Below, one piece after another: positions 8,247-18,160 of a stretch of DNA of 64,000 nt. The notes beneath the pieces were generated by a model, which worked only from the letters and a program-made list of their open reading frames with translations, made no database searches and had not been told where the DNA came from. Position 1 is the stretch's first letter; each line of letters starts with the position of its first letter. The translations under genes were made by a program, and so were the position numbers. The DNA comes from Lentilactobacillus kefiri (GTDB taxonomy: Bacteria; Bacillota; Bacilli; Lactobacillales; Lactobacillaceae), in assembly GCF_007989105.1 (NCBI RefSeq), contig NZ_BJVK01000004.1, forward strand, positions 1 through 64,000, given 5' to 3'.

Positions 8247-10508
8247 ATGCTATGTCAAAATTGCCATAAGAACCCAGCAACGATTCACTTATACACGAAT
8301 GTGAATGGGCAAAAGCAAACCATTAACCTTTGCCAAAATTGCTATCAACTCCTATCCAATAAACAACGTAATACAGGAGGTGCTCAAAATATGGCTCAAG
8401 ATCCATTCGGTTTTGGTGGATTGGATGACATTTTACGTGCTATGCAAGGCGGAAACGTTGACCCTACCAATGGTCAACAAGTGCCACCAACCCAACCAAT
8501 GGGACCAAACAATGGCGGTCCCAACAGACCTCGGACAGGCGGTCAAGGAGGCAATTCCCTTCTTGGTCAATACGGAATTAACCTGACTCAACTCGCCAGA
8601 GATGGCAAAGTTGACCCTGTCATTGGTCGTGACAATGAAATTCAACGTGTCATTGAAATTCTGAACCGCCGGACAAAGAACAACCCCGTTTTAATTGGGG
8701 AAGCCGGTGTTGGTAAAACTGCTGTTGTTGAAGGTTTAGCCCAAGAAATTGTTTCGGGCAACGTTCCTTCCAAACTTCAAAATAAACAGATTATCCGTCT
8801 TGACGTGGTTTCACTTGTTCAAGGAACAGGAATCCGTGGTCAATTTGAACAAAGAATGCAGCAATTAATCAAAGAAGTCCAAGACAATCCAGACATCATC
8901 CTATTCATTGATGAAATTCATGAAATTGTTGGTGCCGGAAACGCTGAAGGCGGCATGGATGCCGGAAATGTTCTCAAACCAGCATTGGCTCGTGGAGAAT
9001 TCCAACTGATCGGTGCTACCACATTAAAAGAATACCGTGATATCGAAAAGGATTCAGCTCTGGCTCGTCGTTTACAACCCGTTACGGTTGATGAACCAAG
9101 TCCAGAAGAAGCCGTTAAGATTTTAAAGGGTATTCAAAAACGTTACGAAGATTATCACCACGTTAAGTACACCGATGACGCCATTCAAGCAGCCGTTAAG
9201 CTGTCTGACCGTTATATTCAGGATCGTTTCCTTCCTGATAAAGCCATCGATTTACTTGATGAAGCCGGTTCACGAAAGAATTTGACCATCAATGCCGTTG
9301 ATCCTCATACGGTTGATGAAAAAATTCAAAACGCTGAAAAGCAAAAGCAGGCCGCTCTTAAGAGTGAAGATTATGAAAAAGCCGCCTACTACCGTGATCA
9401 GGTTACCAAGCTTGAAAAAGCCAAGACAAACGACACCGTTGATTCAGCAGATACCCCAAAGGTAACTGCCAAAGATATGGAAAAGATTGTTGAAGAGAAG
9501 ACTGAAATTCCAGTTGGCGAATTACAGACCAAGGAACAACAACAACTTCGTAATTTGGCCCCTAACCTTGAAAAACACGTTATCGGTCAAAATGAAGCTG
9601 TCGAAAAGGTTGCTCGGGCAATCCGTCGTAACCGGGTTGGTTTCAACGGAACCGGCCGTCCAATCGGTTCATTCCTGTTTGTCGGCCCTACTGGTGTTGG
9701 TAAAACAGAAATGGCCAAGCAGCTAGCTTATGAACTGTTTGGTTCAAAGGATGCCATGATTCGGTTTGACATGTCTGAGTACATGGAGCCACATTCAGTG
9801 GCTAAGCTGATCGGTTCGCCTCCTGGCTATGTTGGGTACGAAGAAGCTGGTCAGTTAACTGAACAAGTTCGTCGCCACCCATACTCATTGATTTTGCTTG
9901 ATGAAGTTGAAAAGGCTCATCCTGATGTTCTTCATATGTTCCTGCAGATTCTTGACGATGGTCGTTTGACCGATAGTCAGGGACGAACAGTTTCATTTAA
10001 GGATACCATTATTATCATGACTAGTAACGCCGGTCAGGGTAATGCCGAAGCCAACGTTGGTTTTGGTGCAGCTGCAAGCGGAAAGACTCATTCAATTATT
10101 GATAAATTGACTGATTACTTCAAGCCTGAGCTGTTGAACCGTTTTGACGATATCGTTGAGTTCCATTCACTTTCAAAGGACAATTTGATGAAGATTGTTT
10201 CTCTGATGATTGATGACGTCAACGGGATGCTCAAACAACAAGGATTGCAAATCAACGTCACTGATAAAGCAAAAGCCAAATTAGTTGATTTGGGTTACAA
10301 CCCTGCAATGGGTGCCCGTCCACTTCGAAGAGTGATTCAAGAACAAATCGAAGATAAAATTGCCGACTACTATTTGGATCACGAAACTGCTGCAACATTG
10401 ACAGCCGATGTCGATAGTAAAGGTAACATCGTTATCAAGAACGAAGCGAAGGCAAAAGCAAAACCTTCAACCGACACAAAACCTGATAAAAAAGATTCAG
10501 ACAAATAA
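8247..10508 (+). CDS. clpE: ATP-dependent Clp protease ATP-binding subunit ClpE
   Basis: ClpE is an HSP100/Clp AAA+ unfoldase of low-GC Gram-positives that works with ClpP on misfolded proteins. The N-terminal zinc finger has two CxxC pairs (Cys3, Cys6, Cys29, Cys32), which separates ClpE from ClpC. Two AAA+ modules follow, with Walker A motifs GEAGVGKT and GPTGVGKT, separated by a short coiled linker rich in Lys/Glu. The C-terminal tail is Lys-rich. The frame opens at 8154, but AAAGGAGG precedes the ATG at 8247, where the zinc finger begins; this gives 753 aa. Regulation by CtsR is supported by the box at 8176-8192. It is monocistronic with its own terminator. Confidence 0.96.
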   Translation: MLCQNCHKNPATIHLYTNVNGQKQTINLCQNCYQLLSNKQRNTGGAQNMAQDPFGFGGLDDILRAMQGGNVDPTNGQQVPPTQPMGPNNGGPNRPRTGGQGGNSLLGQYGINLTQLARDGKVDPVIGRDNEIQRVIEILNRRTKNNPVLIGEAGVGKTAVVEGLAQEIVSGNVPSKLQNKQIIRLDVVSLVQGTGIRGQFEQRMQQLIKEVQDNPDIILFIDEIHEIVGAGNAEGGMDAGNVLKPALARGEFQLIGATTLKEYRDIEKDSALARRLQPVTVDEPSPEEAVKILKGIQKRYEDYHHVKYTDDAIQAAVKLSDRYIQDRFLPDKAIDLLDEAGSRKNLTINAVDPHTVDEKIQNAEKQKQAALKSEDYEKAAYYRDQVTKLEKAKTNDTVDSADTPKVTAKDMEKIVEEKTEIPVGELQTKEQQQLRNLAPNLEKHVIGQNEAVEKVARAIRRNRVGFNGTGRPIGSFLFVGPTGVGKTEMAKQLAYELFGSKDAMIRFDMSEYMEPHSVAKLIGSPPGYVGYEEAGQLTEQVRRHPYSLILLDEVEKAHPDVLHMFLQILDDGRLTDSQGRTVSFKDTIIIMTSNAGQGNAEANVGFGAAASGKTHSIIDKLTDYFKPELLNRFDDIVEFHSLSKDNLMKIVSLMIDDVNGMLKQQGLQINVTDKAKAKLVDLGYNPAMGARPLRRVIQEQIEDKIADYYLDHETAATLTADVDSKGNIVIKNEAKAKAKPSTDTKPDKKDSDK

Positions 10509-10517
10509 TCATTAACC

Positions 10518-10552
10518 AAAACGACCAGGGATTTCGATCCTTGGTCGTTTTG
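10518..10552 (+). terminator. clpE terminator
   Basis: A 15-bp stem with one wobble (10518-10532 with 10537-10551) and a tetraloop; the 3' arm ends in TTTT. Confidence 0.85.
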
Positions 10553-10607
10553 TAATACATAAGGAAATATAAATTAAGCGGAATTTGGCTTGAGCCCATG
10601 CGCTTTA

Positions 10608-10616
10608 TGCTATAAT
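10608..10616 (+). promoter_or_regulatory. Extended -10 promoter of the MucBP/SH3 gene
   Basis: TGC-TATAAT is an extended -10 element. Candidate -35 hexamers are TTGGCT (10585-10590) or TTGAGC (10590-10595), neither with ideal spacing. It lies 36 bases upstream of the ATG. Confidence 0.55.
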
Positions 10617-10651
10617 TTTTATTAGAAGATTCTAGATGGGAGTATAAATCG

Positions 10652-11791
10652 ATGAAGTTTGTGGATTGGCTGAAACAAAAATTAAATACGTTTGTGTCAC
10701 CACAATCGCCTGCGCATGCAACGAGACGAAACCGGCGTCGAGACTACCATCAACGAAAGCGTTGGCATATGCGTGAGGCTGAACCGGAAAATGACCAGAC
10801 TTCTGAAATGGCCAGTGAGTCAAATAATGACGAACGGGACGAACAAATCGAAAAACCGGATGTGGTGATTGATGCCGAACCCATCGATTCAGCCCCCACT
10901 GAACCTGCTCCGGCACTGAATTCAAACGTCACCTTCTTTTATGTTGATGAAGATGGCCAGCCAATCAAAGAACCTGACATTCTTAACGGATGCAGCGGTC
11001 AACGGGTATCAATTCAGCTGCCAAGTTTTAAAAAGTATTATTTGGTTTCAATCGAGGACTTCTCCAGTTATTTCGAAGACTTCGATCAACAAGTGACTTT
11101 AAAATACGCTTTAAAGGAAGGCCTGCCGGTTCTAATCTATTACCTGGATATTGATACCGGAAAAGTCCTTCACCGCGTTAAAATCATCTCCGATAAGCTT
11201 GGTAAAGCCTATGATATTCACGCCGAAGCCATCAACGACTATCGGGTGATCAATAACACTGGCCAAACGTATGGCTATTTTGATGAACGAACTCACGGGG
11301 TTATTTTTTATTATCGCCGGGTTGATTGGAAAACGGTCCAGCGGGTTGAATATTATGTTCGACTAAAAGCCGCCCACAAAGTATTTAACGAACCGAATGG
11401 GAAAGTTTTGAAGACCGGTTTGCCGGCAAATGTCATCACCCAAATTTTTGCCCGGATCGATACCACCGACAATCAGAGCTGGTTAAACATTGGCGGCTTC
11501 GAGTGGATCAAAAATGCTGAACTCGAGCCTAGTGATCCGCCAACCAACCATCTGATTCCCCCAATTACCAAAACATCCAGAAACCCCGTGATGTTGTTTG
11601 GAACAATTGACTTTGTACCCGGACGGTCAGTCGAAGTATTCGACGAACCCTACGGAAACAGTGTCGGAGCTCTTGAAAACGGCAGCCGGATTTCTATCAA
11701 AGCCCGGATTGTGGATGATCAGGGATTGATCTGGTACGAGTTGGCTGATCAATCAATCATCTTTAATGAATATGTCCGTGTTGATGAATAA
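10652..11791 (+). CDS. MucBP- and SH3-like-domain protein without a visible secretion signal
   Basis: A 379-aa protein with a modular surface-protein look but cytoplasmic features. Residues 1-15 could form an amphipathic helix and 25-40 are very Arg-rich. Residues 41-90 are acidic and Pro/Glu-rich, a flexible linker. Two MucBP-like repeats follow (about 92-152 and 158-222, with FFYVDEDG and IYYLDIDTG starts). Two SH3b-like repeats end the protein (about 232-300 and 305-378). MucBP domains normally occur in sortase-anchored adhesins, but there is no signal peptide, membrane helix or LPXTG. Start ATG follows GGGAG. It is monocistronic between two terminators. The function is unknown; a lost or unconventional export signal is possible. 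Confidence 0.8.
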   Translation: MKFVDWLKQKLNTFVSPQSPAHATRRNRRRDYHQRKRWHMREAEPENDQTSEMASESNNDERDEQIEKPDVVIDAEPIDSAPTEPAPALNSNVTFFYVDEDGQPIKEPDILNGCSGQRVSIQLPSFKKYYLVSIEDFSSYFEDFDQQVTLKYALKEGLPVLIYYLDIDTGKVLHRVKIISDKLGKAYDIHAEAINDYRVINNTGQTYGYFDERTHGVIFYYRRVDWKTVQRVEYYVRLKAAHKVFNEPNGKVLKTGLPANVITQIFARIDTTDNQSWLNIGGFEWIKNAELEPSDPPTNHLIPPITKTSRNPVMLFGTIDFVPGRSVEVFDEPYGNSVGALENGSRISIKARIVDDQGLIWYELADQSIIFNEYVRVDE

Positions 11792-11798
11792 ATGAATT

Positions 11799-11842
11799 AA
11801 AAAGTGGCTGGAATCCTTATATTGGATTCCAGCCACTTTTTA
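11799..11842. terminator. Bidirectional terminator between the MucBP gene and pepD
   Basis: Perfect 18-bp arms, starting AAAAAGTGGCTGGAATCC at 11799-11816 and ending at 11841, with a 7-base loop. A runs on one side and T runs on the other let it serve both convergent genes. Confidence 0.88.
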
Positions 11843-11906
11843 ATTTTGTTTCATTTGATCAGAAACTGCATTAGGATGCGTCAATCCTTCAGCATCTCAT
11901 TAACTT

Positions 11907-13337
11907 CTACAGGTTCTTATCCATATTAAATGTCAGCTTGGACAATGTCAGTCCCTTTTCAATCAATTGATGACTGAAGTGCTCAGTGGCAAGCCGCATC
12001 ATTTTAACAACTTCATGGTTTTGTTCAGTGAGATAGCTTGTCAATTCGTCACCTTTCAAACCTTTGCTCTCATCAATCGTGTTTTGAACGTGACGACGCA
12101 ACTTTTCTTTGGCGTCGGTTAAGAAATCAACATCGTCTTGAATAAATTCAGAATAATGTGATTCAACCAGCATTGAAAGCTTTCGATACATCCAGTATGC
12201 ACTGACATCATCGCAATGGACCGGTGTCTTGGAATAAGTATCATCAGTATCGGTTGCGTTGGCAAAGAACGGAACGTATGGTGAAAATGCCGGTACACCG
12301 AAGCATAACCACATGATCGCATTGCTATTGTTCTTAACGTCATTTCGAATCTGCAAAACATGTGAGTTTTGGGTCCGATTCATTGAAATTGGACGGAACA
12401 AAGTCTTGGTATCTTCGTGACCTCTGCTAAATGGATCATAAGGGGTTTCGTTGTAATGTGAGCTCAAAATATACTCAACATCTTCGACACTGATCTTATG
12501 GTCAGTATGGCAGATGAATGGCAGGTCGGAAGAAGTTGGTGACTGTTCGATTTCTGGATTCAGATACTTTTGACCGAACCAAACACGTGGGGTGTTATAG
12601 TGACGGTCTTTTTCGTTATCGGTTCCAAAAATATGACGGAAGTTAAAGCCCTTCTTATCAGTATTTAAGTGATACTTTTCAACGAATTTCTGAATTCCAT
12701 CAGAATACATAAAGTTATCCGGATCATCAAAATCAACTTGTTGAATCGCAACCTGGTTGGCAGCAATGGCATAAGCATTATCAGGAATTCGTTGAGCAAC
12801 CCAGTGATGACCAGTCACAATTTCCATGTACCAAACTTCATTGTTATCACTGAATAACACACCGTTACCTTCAGGTGAGCCATATTTTTTGATCAGTGCG
12901 CCGAGGTATTTAACCCCATCACGAGCTGAGTCAATGTATGGTAAAACCATTGATTGCAAAGAATCTTCTGCTAATCCGTCTTCAACCAATGGATCAAAGG
13001 CAAGAGCCCGTTCATTGCCATAAACACTTTCAGTGGCACTCATCGCAACGTTCTTTTCGTTAAAACCACTTTCAGCATAGACGCCTTCCTTATCAACCTC
13101 GACGTTGGGTGTTAATGAATAACGATAAGCTTTCTTTGGGAGTGGTGCCTTGAAACCATTTTGGTTTGAAGCCCATTCGCCTTTTTGATCATTAACGGCT
13201 GGTTCAACGTAGAATCGTTGAGGAGTTAACGGCAAGAATGTATCGTCATTTCTGGCGATCATTGTTGAACCGTCGATTGAAGCTTTCTTACCTACAAGAA
13301 CTGTTGTACATGCTGATAAATGTTTGGAAACCATCAT
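11907..13337 (-). CDS. pepD: C69 family dipeptidase
   Basis: A 476-aa cytoplasmic dipeptidase of the Ntn-hydrolase fold, releasing amino acids from dipeptides as in proteolytic lactobacilli. The segment ACTTVLVGKKASIDGST carries the nucleophilic Cys (residue 10), which in this family becomes N-terminal after processing; the motif ARNDD follows. The start is either of two adjacent ATG codons (13337 or 13334); AGAAGAG fits the second slightly better. It lies 21 bases behind prfC and is probably co-transcribed with it. Lactobacilli usually hold several C69 paralogues, so the exact paralogue letter cannot be assigned. Confidence 0.92.
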   Translation of the reverse strand: MMVSKHLSACTTVLVGKKASIDGSTMIARNDDTFLPLTPQRFYVEPAVNDQKGEWASNQNGFKAPLPKKAYRYSLTPNVEVDKEGVYAESGFNEKNVAMSATESVYGNERALAFDPLVEDGLAEDSLQSMVLPYIDSARDGVKYLGALIKKYGSPEGNGVLFSDNNEVWYMEIVTGHHWVAQRIPDNAYAIAANQVAIQQVDFDDPDNFMYSDGIQKFVEKYHLNTDKKGFNFRHIFGTDNEKDRHYNTPRVWFGQKYLNPEIEQSPTSSDLPFICHTDHKISVEDVEYILSSHYNETPYDPFSRGHEDTKTLFRPISMNRTQNSHVLQIRNDVKNNSNAIMWLCFGVPAFSPYVPFFANATDTDDTYSKTPVHCDDVSAYWMYRKLSMLVESHYSEFIQDDVDFLTDAKEKLRRHVQNTIDESKGLKGDELTSYLTEQNHEVVKMMRLATEHFSHQLIEKGLTLSKLTFNMDKNL

Positions 13338-13358
13338 ATCTCTTCTTTCAAAGTTTAA

Positions 13359-14942
13359 TTATAGTTTAGCAGTTAATTTAACATCCGGATACTTATCTTT
13401 GAACCAACGCAGTGCAAATTCGTTTTCAAATAAGAACAACGGATTGCCGGCGCGATCCTTAACCAGCAGGTTCCGAGATGATGACATCTTTTCATCCAGC
13501 TGATCAGGATCAATCCAACGGGCAATTTTATGACCCATTGGTTCCATGTTAACTTCAGAATTATATTCGTTCTTCATTCTGAATTGGAACACTTCAAACT
13601 GCAGTTGGCCAACGGCTCCCAAAATGTAGTCGTTAGTGGTGTAAGACTGATAAAGCTGAACGGCCCCCTCTTGAACCAGTTGGTCAATTCCTTTATGGAA
13701 TGACTTTTGCTTCATCACGTTCTTTGCAGAAACTCTGACAAACAACTCTGGGGTAAATTGAGGCAGCTTTTCAAATTCAACTTTCTTCTTACCCGTATAA
13801 ATGGTGTCGCCAATCTGGAAGTTTCCGGTGTCGTACAGGCCGATAATATCGCCGGCAACGGCAGTTTGAACGTTCTCACGGGTATTGGCCATGAATTCGG
13901 TCACGTTAGACAGTCTGAGCTTCTTTTGGGTACGATAGAGGTTAACGTCCATCCCCTTCTCAAACTCGCCTGAGCAGACCCGTACGAAGGCAATTCTGTC
14001 CCGGTGATTAGGGTTCATGTTGGCTTGAATTTTGAATACAAAACCGGAGAATGTATCGTCATCGGGTTCAATCACTTCACCGCCCTCAGTCTTGTGGGCA
14101 CTTGGAGCCGGTGCGTACTTCAAATAGGCGTCAAAAAACGTCTTGACTCCGAAGTTGACCAAAGCTGAGCCAAAGAATACCGGTGTCATATCACCTGTGG
14201 CAATTTTGGCTTCATCAAATTGATTTCCGGCCATATCCAAGAGTTCAATGGCATCCTTGGCATCTTGAAATTGTTCATCTTCGGCCAGCTTATCATTATC
14301 AATTGGATCATTCTGATCATCCAAATCAACAATTTGAGTCGGCTTATTATCTTTATCATGATTATAAAGTTCAACGTTATGGTTATAACGGTCAAAAATT
14401 CCGGTCAGGGTCTTCCCCATTCCGATTGGCCAGTTCATTGGATATGCTTCAATTCCCAAAACATTTTCCAATTCATCAACCAAGTCCATTGGGTCACGGC
14501 CATCACGATCAAGTTTGTTCATAAAAGTGAAGATCGGAATACCACGCATTTTACAAATTTGGAATAATTTCTTGGTCTGAGGTTCAATACCCTTGGCAGA
14601 GTCAATGACCATGACGGCTGAATCAACGGCCATCAAAGTCCGATAAGTATCTTCAGAGAAATCCTCATGTCCAGGAGTATCCAAAATATTAATTCGCTTA
14701 CCACCATAATCAAACTGCATGACTGAACTGGTAACGGAAATTCCACGTTTTTGTTCAATTTCCATCCAGTCTGATTTGGCAAAGTTACCAGTCTTTCGAG
14801 CCTTAACGGTTCCGGCTGAACGGACAACGCCTCCGAACAAGAGCAATTGCTCAGTGATGGTCGTTTTACCGGCATCAGGGTGAGAAATAATCGCAAATGT
14901 GCGACGGGTGCTGTCTTCCTTATCTAATTGTTGGGTATTCAT
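13359..14942 (-). CDS. prfC: Peptide chain release factor 3
   Basis: RF3 is a translational GTPase that recycles RF1/RF2 from the ribosome after termination. The G1 motif ([10 protein letters not shown], residues 19-28), switch region ([11 protein letters not shown]), G3 ([12 protein letters not shown]) and G4 ([10 protein letters not shown]) are all intact. The RF3-specific C-terminal segment includes [11 protein letters not shown]. The length of 527 aa is typical. The start has GAAAGGAAG upstream of ATG. pepD follows after 21 bases with no terminator, so the two probably share a transcript. Confidence 0.96.
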   Translation of the reverse strand: MNTQQLDKEDSTRRTFAIISHPDAGKTTITEQLLLFGGVVRSAGTVKARKTGNFAKSDWMEIEQKRGISVTSSVMQFDYGGKRINILDTPGHEDFSEDTYRTLMAVDSAVMVIDSAKGIEPQTKKLFQICKMRGIPIFTFMNKLDRDGRDPMDLVDELENVLGIEAYPMNWPIGMGKTLTGIFDRYNHNVELYNHDKDNKPTQIVDLDDQNDPIDNDKLAEDEQFQDAKDAIELLDMAGNQFDEAKIATGDMTPVFFGSALVNFGVKTFFDAYLKYAPAPSAHKTEGGEVIEPDDDTFSGFVFKIQANMNPNHRDRIAFVRVCSGEFEKGMDVNLYRTQKKLRLSNVTEFMANTRENVQTAVAGDIIGLYDTGNFQIGDTIYTGKKKVEFEKLPQFTPELFVRVSAKNVMKQKSFHKGIDQLVQEGAVQLYQSYTTNDYILGAVGQLQFEVFQFRMKNEYNSEVNMEPMGHKIARWIDPDQLDEKMSSSRNLLVKDRAGNPLFLFENEFALRWFKDKYPDVKLTAKL

Positions 14943-15021
14943 GTTTACTTCCTTTCAGACGAGTCAATAACTAATTAATTTTAACACGTTTCAGCCAACT
15001 CTCCTAGAACCATCCACGAAT

Positions 15022-15067
15022 TCAAAAAATAGGGCCAGTGTGAAAGATCACTTTCACGACTGGTCCT
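15022..15067 (-). terminator. Terminator of the tag operon
   Basis: The minus-strand hairpin (arms about 15031-15045 and 15051-15067, reading AGGACCAGTCGTGAAAG) is followed by TATTTTTTG. It lies 8 bases past the stop of the 674-aa polymerase gene. Confidence 0.8.
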
Positions 15068-15074
15068 ACGAAGA

Positions 15075-17099
15075 CTACATGCCACTTTCAATTTGGTGCA
15101 TGACATAATTAACAACTTTTAATGAACTCAAGCCATCGTTGATTGCACAGAAACGATTGTAGAAATTCATAAATTTCTGGTTGGCGGACATATCCGGATG
15201 AGCCAGGGCGTGATTGATTTCTTCCAAAAGCTGTTTGGAATTTTTCGCAATTTTACCTGGGAGATCCTTCTCGTAGTTTAAGTAGAAGCCCCGCAGTTCT
15301 TCCTTGTACAGATGGTAATCGTAAGGATAAAACAGAATTGGCCGCTTCAGGTAAGCATAATCAAAGAAGACTGACGAATAGTCGGTAATCAGCAAATCAG
15401 ACACTAAGTACAAATCACTGATGTTTGGATAGTTTGAATAGTCATAAACAAAGTCTGAGTAGTCAGAAATGTCCAAAGCGTTGGAAATCAAATAATGCAT
15501 CCGTAAGATTAATACCGTGTCGTCACCAAATGATTTTCTAAAGTCGTCCAAATCAAATGGCAACTCAAAGGTATACTTCCCTTTTTCAGCAAACTGATTA
15601 TCACGGTACGTTGGCGCATACATGACAACCTTCTTGTCCAAAGGAATCCCAAGCTGCTCCTTAATGGCATCGATGTCTTGAGGTTGAGTATTAATTAATT
15701 CGTCATTCCGAGGATACCCAATCTTTAGGATTTGGTTATTAAATCCAAATGCGGAACGGAAAATCTGGGTGGAATAATCATTGGGTGAAACCAATGCATC
15801 CCAACGGTTGGCTTCACGAACAAAGTTTTTGTGATACTTTGCCGTCGTGGTACCAGGCATTGAAACATTTTCAATATCCAATCCAAGATTTTTAAGCGGT
15901 GTTCCGTGCCAAGTCTGAATATAAGTTACGTAGTTCGGCTTCTTAACCCAACTTGGGAACCGGGCATTGCTAATCCAAAACTGAGATTTCTCCAGTACCC
16001 GAACCCATTTGTTCGTTCGACGGACAACGTAGGCAATCTGATTTTCCTTACAGAACTTCTTCTGTGAGCGGTCAATTGACCAAATCATATTGATCCCTGG
16101 ATATAAAGTCTTGAAAACTTTATAAATTGCGTATGGACTGTCACTGACCTGACGGCCGCCAAAACTTTCAAAGATAATGGTGGTATTGTCGTATGGTGAA
16201 TGACCCGACTTGAATAAGAACCGCATCCGAACCAGGTTAAGCTTGTCTTGAACCATTCTGATAACATCAAGCACTGTTGAAGCTTTGCCGCCGGCTGCAC
16301 CGACTTTTTGAATCAGTGAGGCACCTGGGAATTCTTTAACCAGAATGCCGTTGTCAAACCGTTTCTCCAAAGTAATTTCACGATTTCCCGGCAATCGAAT
16401 GTCGGTTGATTGACCAGCCAATGACTTGGAGATGATCAAACGCTGCTTAATCTCTTTGCCGTTCAATTCGTATTCAATAAATAATTCACCGACTGAATTT
16501 TGTGGAATATCGGTTAACGGAATCGAGACAGTGAACATCCCTTCAAACAACTTTTTGCTGACTGGATATTCCAATTTGCCATTGGTTGAATGATTCTTGA
16601 GAATAATTCGTTGGTTTTTAATCAGCGTGCCGTTAATTTTGTTGTATCCGGTAATCTCCAGGTCAACATCGGTTAAGTTGACTGAATTGATCATGAACTC
16701 TTCGTCTGATTGACGGGTCCGAATATTAAACAGCGCCATTCCTTGGGCGTCACTGTTAAATTGGTAATAGCTGGTAAGTTCCAATTGGTGACGATCACTC
16801 AAATACTCACTTTCAACCTGAATGACGTTTTTGTTGGTCAAACTGTTGTTAATGAGAAAAATTTGCCATTCAAATTCTGTTTGATCTTCAGATGGAAAAT
16901 GAAAATCTTGAGCATCTATGTTAACCCGAATAATATTATGAGTCAGAACTTTACTGATCGGCTTCATAATCGATGCCAAACTATTTTTTTCGACAAACAA
17001 AACGTACGCAGTCTCTAAGGGAACTGTCACGTCCAAAAGTTCAAATTCCAGAACCTGTTTGCCCTTCTTTTGATGTACTCCTGATAATATCGCTCGCAC
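15075..17099 (-). CDS. tagF: CDP-glycerol:poly(glycerophosphate) glycerophosphotransferase (TagF-like)
   Basis: A membrane-associated wall teichoic acid polymerase or primase. The C-terminal half (about 300-660) is the Glyphos_transf domain: IQTWHGTPLKNLG with His398, LRMHYLIS with His535, and TDYSSVFFDYAYL. The two histidines match the catalytic pair of TagF. Residues 1-260 are beta-rich with no recognised motif, an N-terminal extension found in lactobacillar TagF-type proteins. Start GTG has AAGGGGA upstream. It is 12 bases behind a 285-aa gene and downstream of tagD, resembling, as I recall it, the tagD1-tagF1-tagF2 order of Lactiplantibacillus plantarum. Polymerase versus primase role is not decidable from sequence. 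Confidence 0.88.
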   Translation of the reverse strand: MRAILSGVHQKKGKQVLEFELLDVTVPLETAYVLFVEKNSLASIMKPISKVLTHNIIRVNIDAQDFHFPSEDQTEFEWQIFLINNSLTNKNVIQVESEYLSDRHQLELTSYYQFNSDAQGMALFNIRTRQSDEEFMINSVNLTDVDLEITGYNKINGTLIKNQRIILKNHSTNGKLEYPVSKKLFEGMFTVSIPLTDIPQNSVGELFIEYELNGKEIKQRLIISKSLAGQSTDIRLPGNREITLEKRFDNGILVKEFPGASLIQKVGAAGGKASTVLDVIRMVQDKLNLVRMRFLFKSGHSPYDNTTIIFESFGGRQVSDSPYAIYKVFKTLYPGINMIWSIDRSQKKFCKENQIAYVVRRTNKWVRVLEKSQFWISNARFPSWVKKPNYVTYIQTWHGTPLKNLGLDIENVSMPGTTTAKYHKNFVREANRWDALVSPNDYSTQIFRSAFGFNNQILKIGYPRNDELINTQPQDIDAIKEQLGIPLDKKVVMYAPTYRDNQFAEKGKYTFELPFDLDDFRKSFGDDTVLILRMHYLISNALDISDYSDFVYDYSNYPNISDLYLVSDLLITDYSSVFFDYAYLKRPILFYPYDYHLYKEELRGFYLNYEKDLPGKIAKNSKQLLEEINHALAHPDMSANQKFMNFYNRFCAINDGLSSLKVVNYVMHQIESGM

Positions 17100-17111
17100 T
17101 ATAATTTCCCC

Positions 17112-17969
17112 TTAATAATTAAAGATTCGTTTGCTTGGAAGATACTTTGAAGCATCAACAATGTTGTCAATATCGATATATGTTCGGGCATCCTCGATAT
17201 TCATATTCAGCAAAACCTGGTGATAAAAGGCATTGATATCGTCATAACGATGATAATCGCTATAGGAAATGGCCTTGGTAAAGATTTCCTTCCCCTGTCC
17301 TTCATAAGTTTTGAGCGCCTCATCGTTGGACTTCGTATTGGTATCTTGAATCTCAGTCAGGTCCTGCGGTGCAGAAATGGTTGAATTTGCTGTAACGTTG
17401 TAACTGACTTTTTGATTCTTGATGTAATTGGTAAAGCGATAGACTAATTGTCCTTTGGCATTTAACAGCAGACTTTCATCCAACGTATCATTCACATATT
17501 CGCCAATTCCAAACAACCGATCCTGATCATCGTAACTATTGATTTGAATAATTCGACTATTATTATCGAAATACAGTGTATGTAAACGAACCGCACCTTC
17601 GCCAAATAAGGTTTCGGCAACAATGTTGCCATCTTTGTCGATATAGCGGGAAACCGGCATTTTGCCCTGATGTGAATCGTATTCTTGAAGCTTCGATAAA
17701 TCCGGATCAACGAAATCATCTGCTTTAAGACTCACACCATCATGATCGGCGTATATATCGGCCAGTGAAATCAACCGGACACTGGGGGTGTCAACCGGTA
17801 AATCAATTTTGTTAAACTCACGCTTGGCCTGCCAGATTTCATCAAAATCAGTCATTGCAAGCATCACGACAACTTGAAAATCATTATTGACCAATGATAT
17901 GAGTTGCCGCCTAAAAGTTGCTTTGCGAATTCCTTGAATCGTCGTTGCCAAAAAGATCGCTCGTCCCAT
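17112..17969 (-). CDS. Teichoic-acid cluster protein resembling an N-terminal domain of TagE/TagF-type enzymes
   Basis: A 285-aa soluble protein without signal peptide. The first 60 residues (start MGRAIFLATTIQGIRKATFRR) look like the opening Rossmann unit of a GT-B enzyme. Residues 110-190 contain short YD-like repeats (RYIDKDGNIVAET, LLLNAKGQLVYRF) of the sort seen before the catalytic part of poly(glycerol-phosphate) glycosyltransferases. No catalytic half follows in any frame, so it is a stand-alone domain or the remainder of a former larger enzyme. It lies between tagD and tagF-like genes, 12 bases before the latter, in the position of tagF1 in L. plantarum as I recall it. A partner or priming role is inference. 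Confidence 0.6.
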   Translation of the reverse strand: MGRAIFLATTIQGIRKATFRRQLISLVNNDFQVVVMLAMTDFDEIWQAKREFNKIDLPVDTPSVRLISLADIYADHDGVSLKADDFVDPDLSKLQEYDSHQGKMPVSRYIDKDGNIVAETLFGEGAVRLHTLYFDNNSRIIQINSYDDQDRLFGIGEYVNDTLDESLLLNAKGQLVYRFTNYIKNQKVSYNVTANSTISAPQDLTEIQDTNTKSNDEALKTYEGQGKEIFTKAISYSDYHRYDDINAFYHQVLLNMNIEDARTYIDIDNIVDASKYLPSKRIFNY

Positions 17970-17982
17970 AATTCTCCTCCTG

Positions 17983-18029
17983 AATAAAAACGAGGCTGAG
18001 ACAAAACATGTAGTCTTGTCCTCAGCCTC
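17983..18029 (-). terminator. Terminator hairpin directly abutting the ribosome binding site of the 285-aa gene
   Basis: Arms GAGGCTGAG (17992-18000) and CTCAGCCTC (18021-18029) pair perfectly, with further pairing inside (ACAAAA with TCTTGT). On the minus strand TTTTTATT follows at 17983-17990, and GGAGGAG of the next gene begins at 17980. It terminates tagD or attenuates the downstream pair; there is no room for a promoter between it and the next gene. Confidence 0.8.
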
Positions 18030-18160
18030 ATTCGAATCTCATATATACTACACGCGTTTATATGTTACATAGCTGAAGTATGCGACAACCACCTAAAAGT
18101 CTGCTTATTTCGGGATAACTCCCACTAAACCAACTTAGATGCGGTCTGGCACGCTGCTTT

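Noticed and set aside
17992-18029. The GAGGCTGAG hairpin as a mobile repeat family
   Set aside because: A similar GGCTGGAGC hairpin occurs at 37031-37063, but sequences differ and both behave as terminators; no repeat mobility can be claimed.
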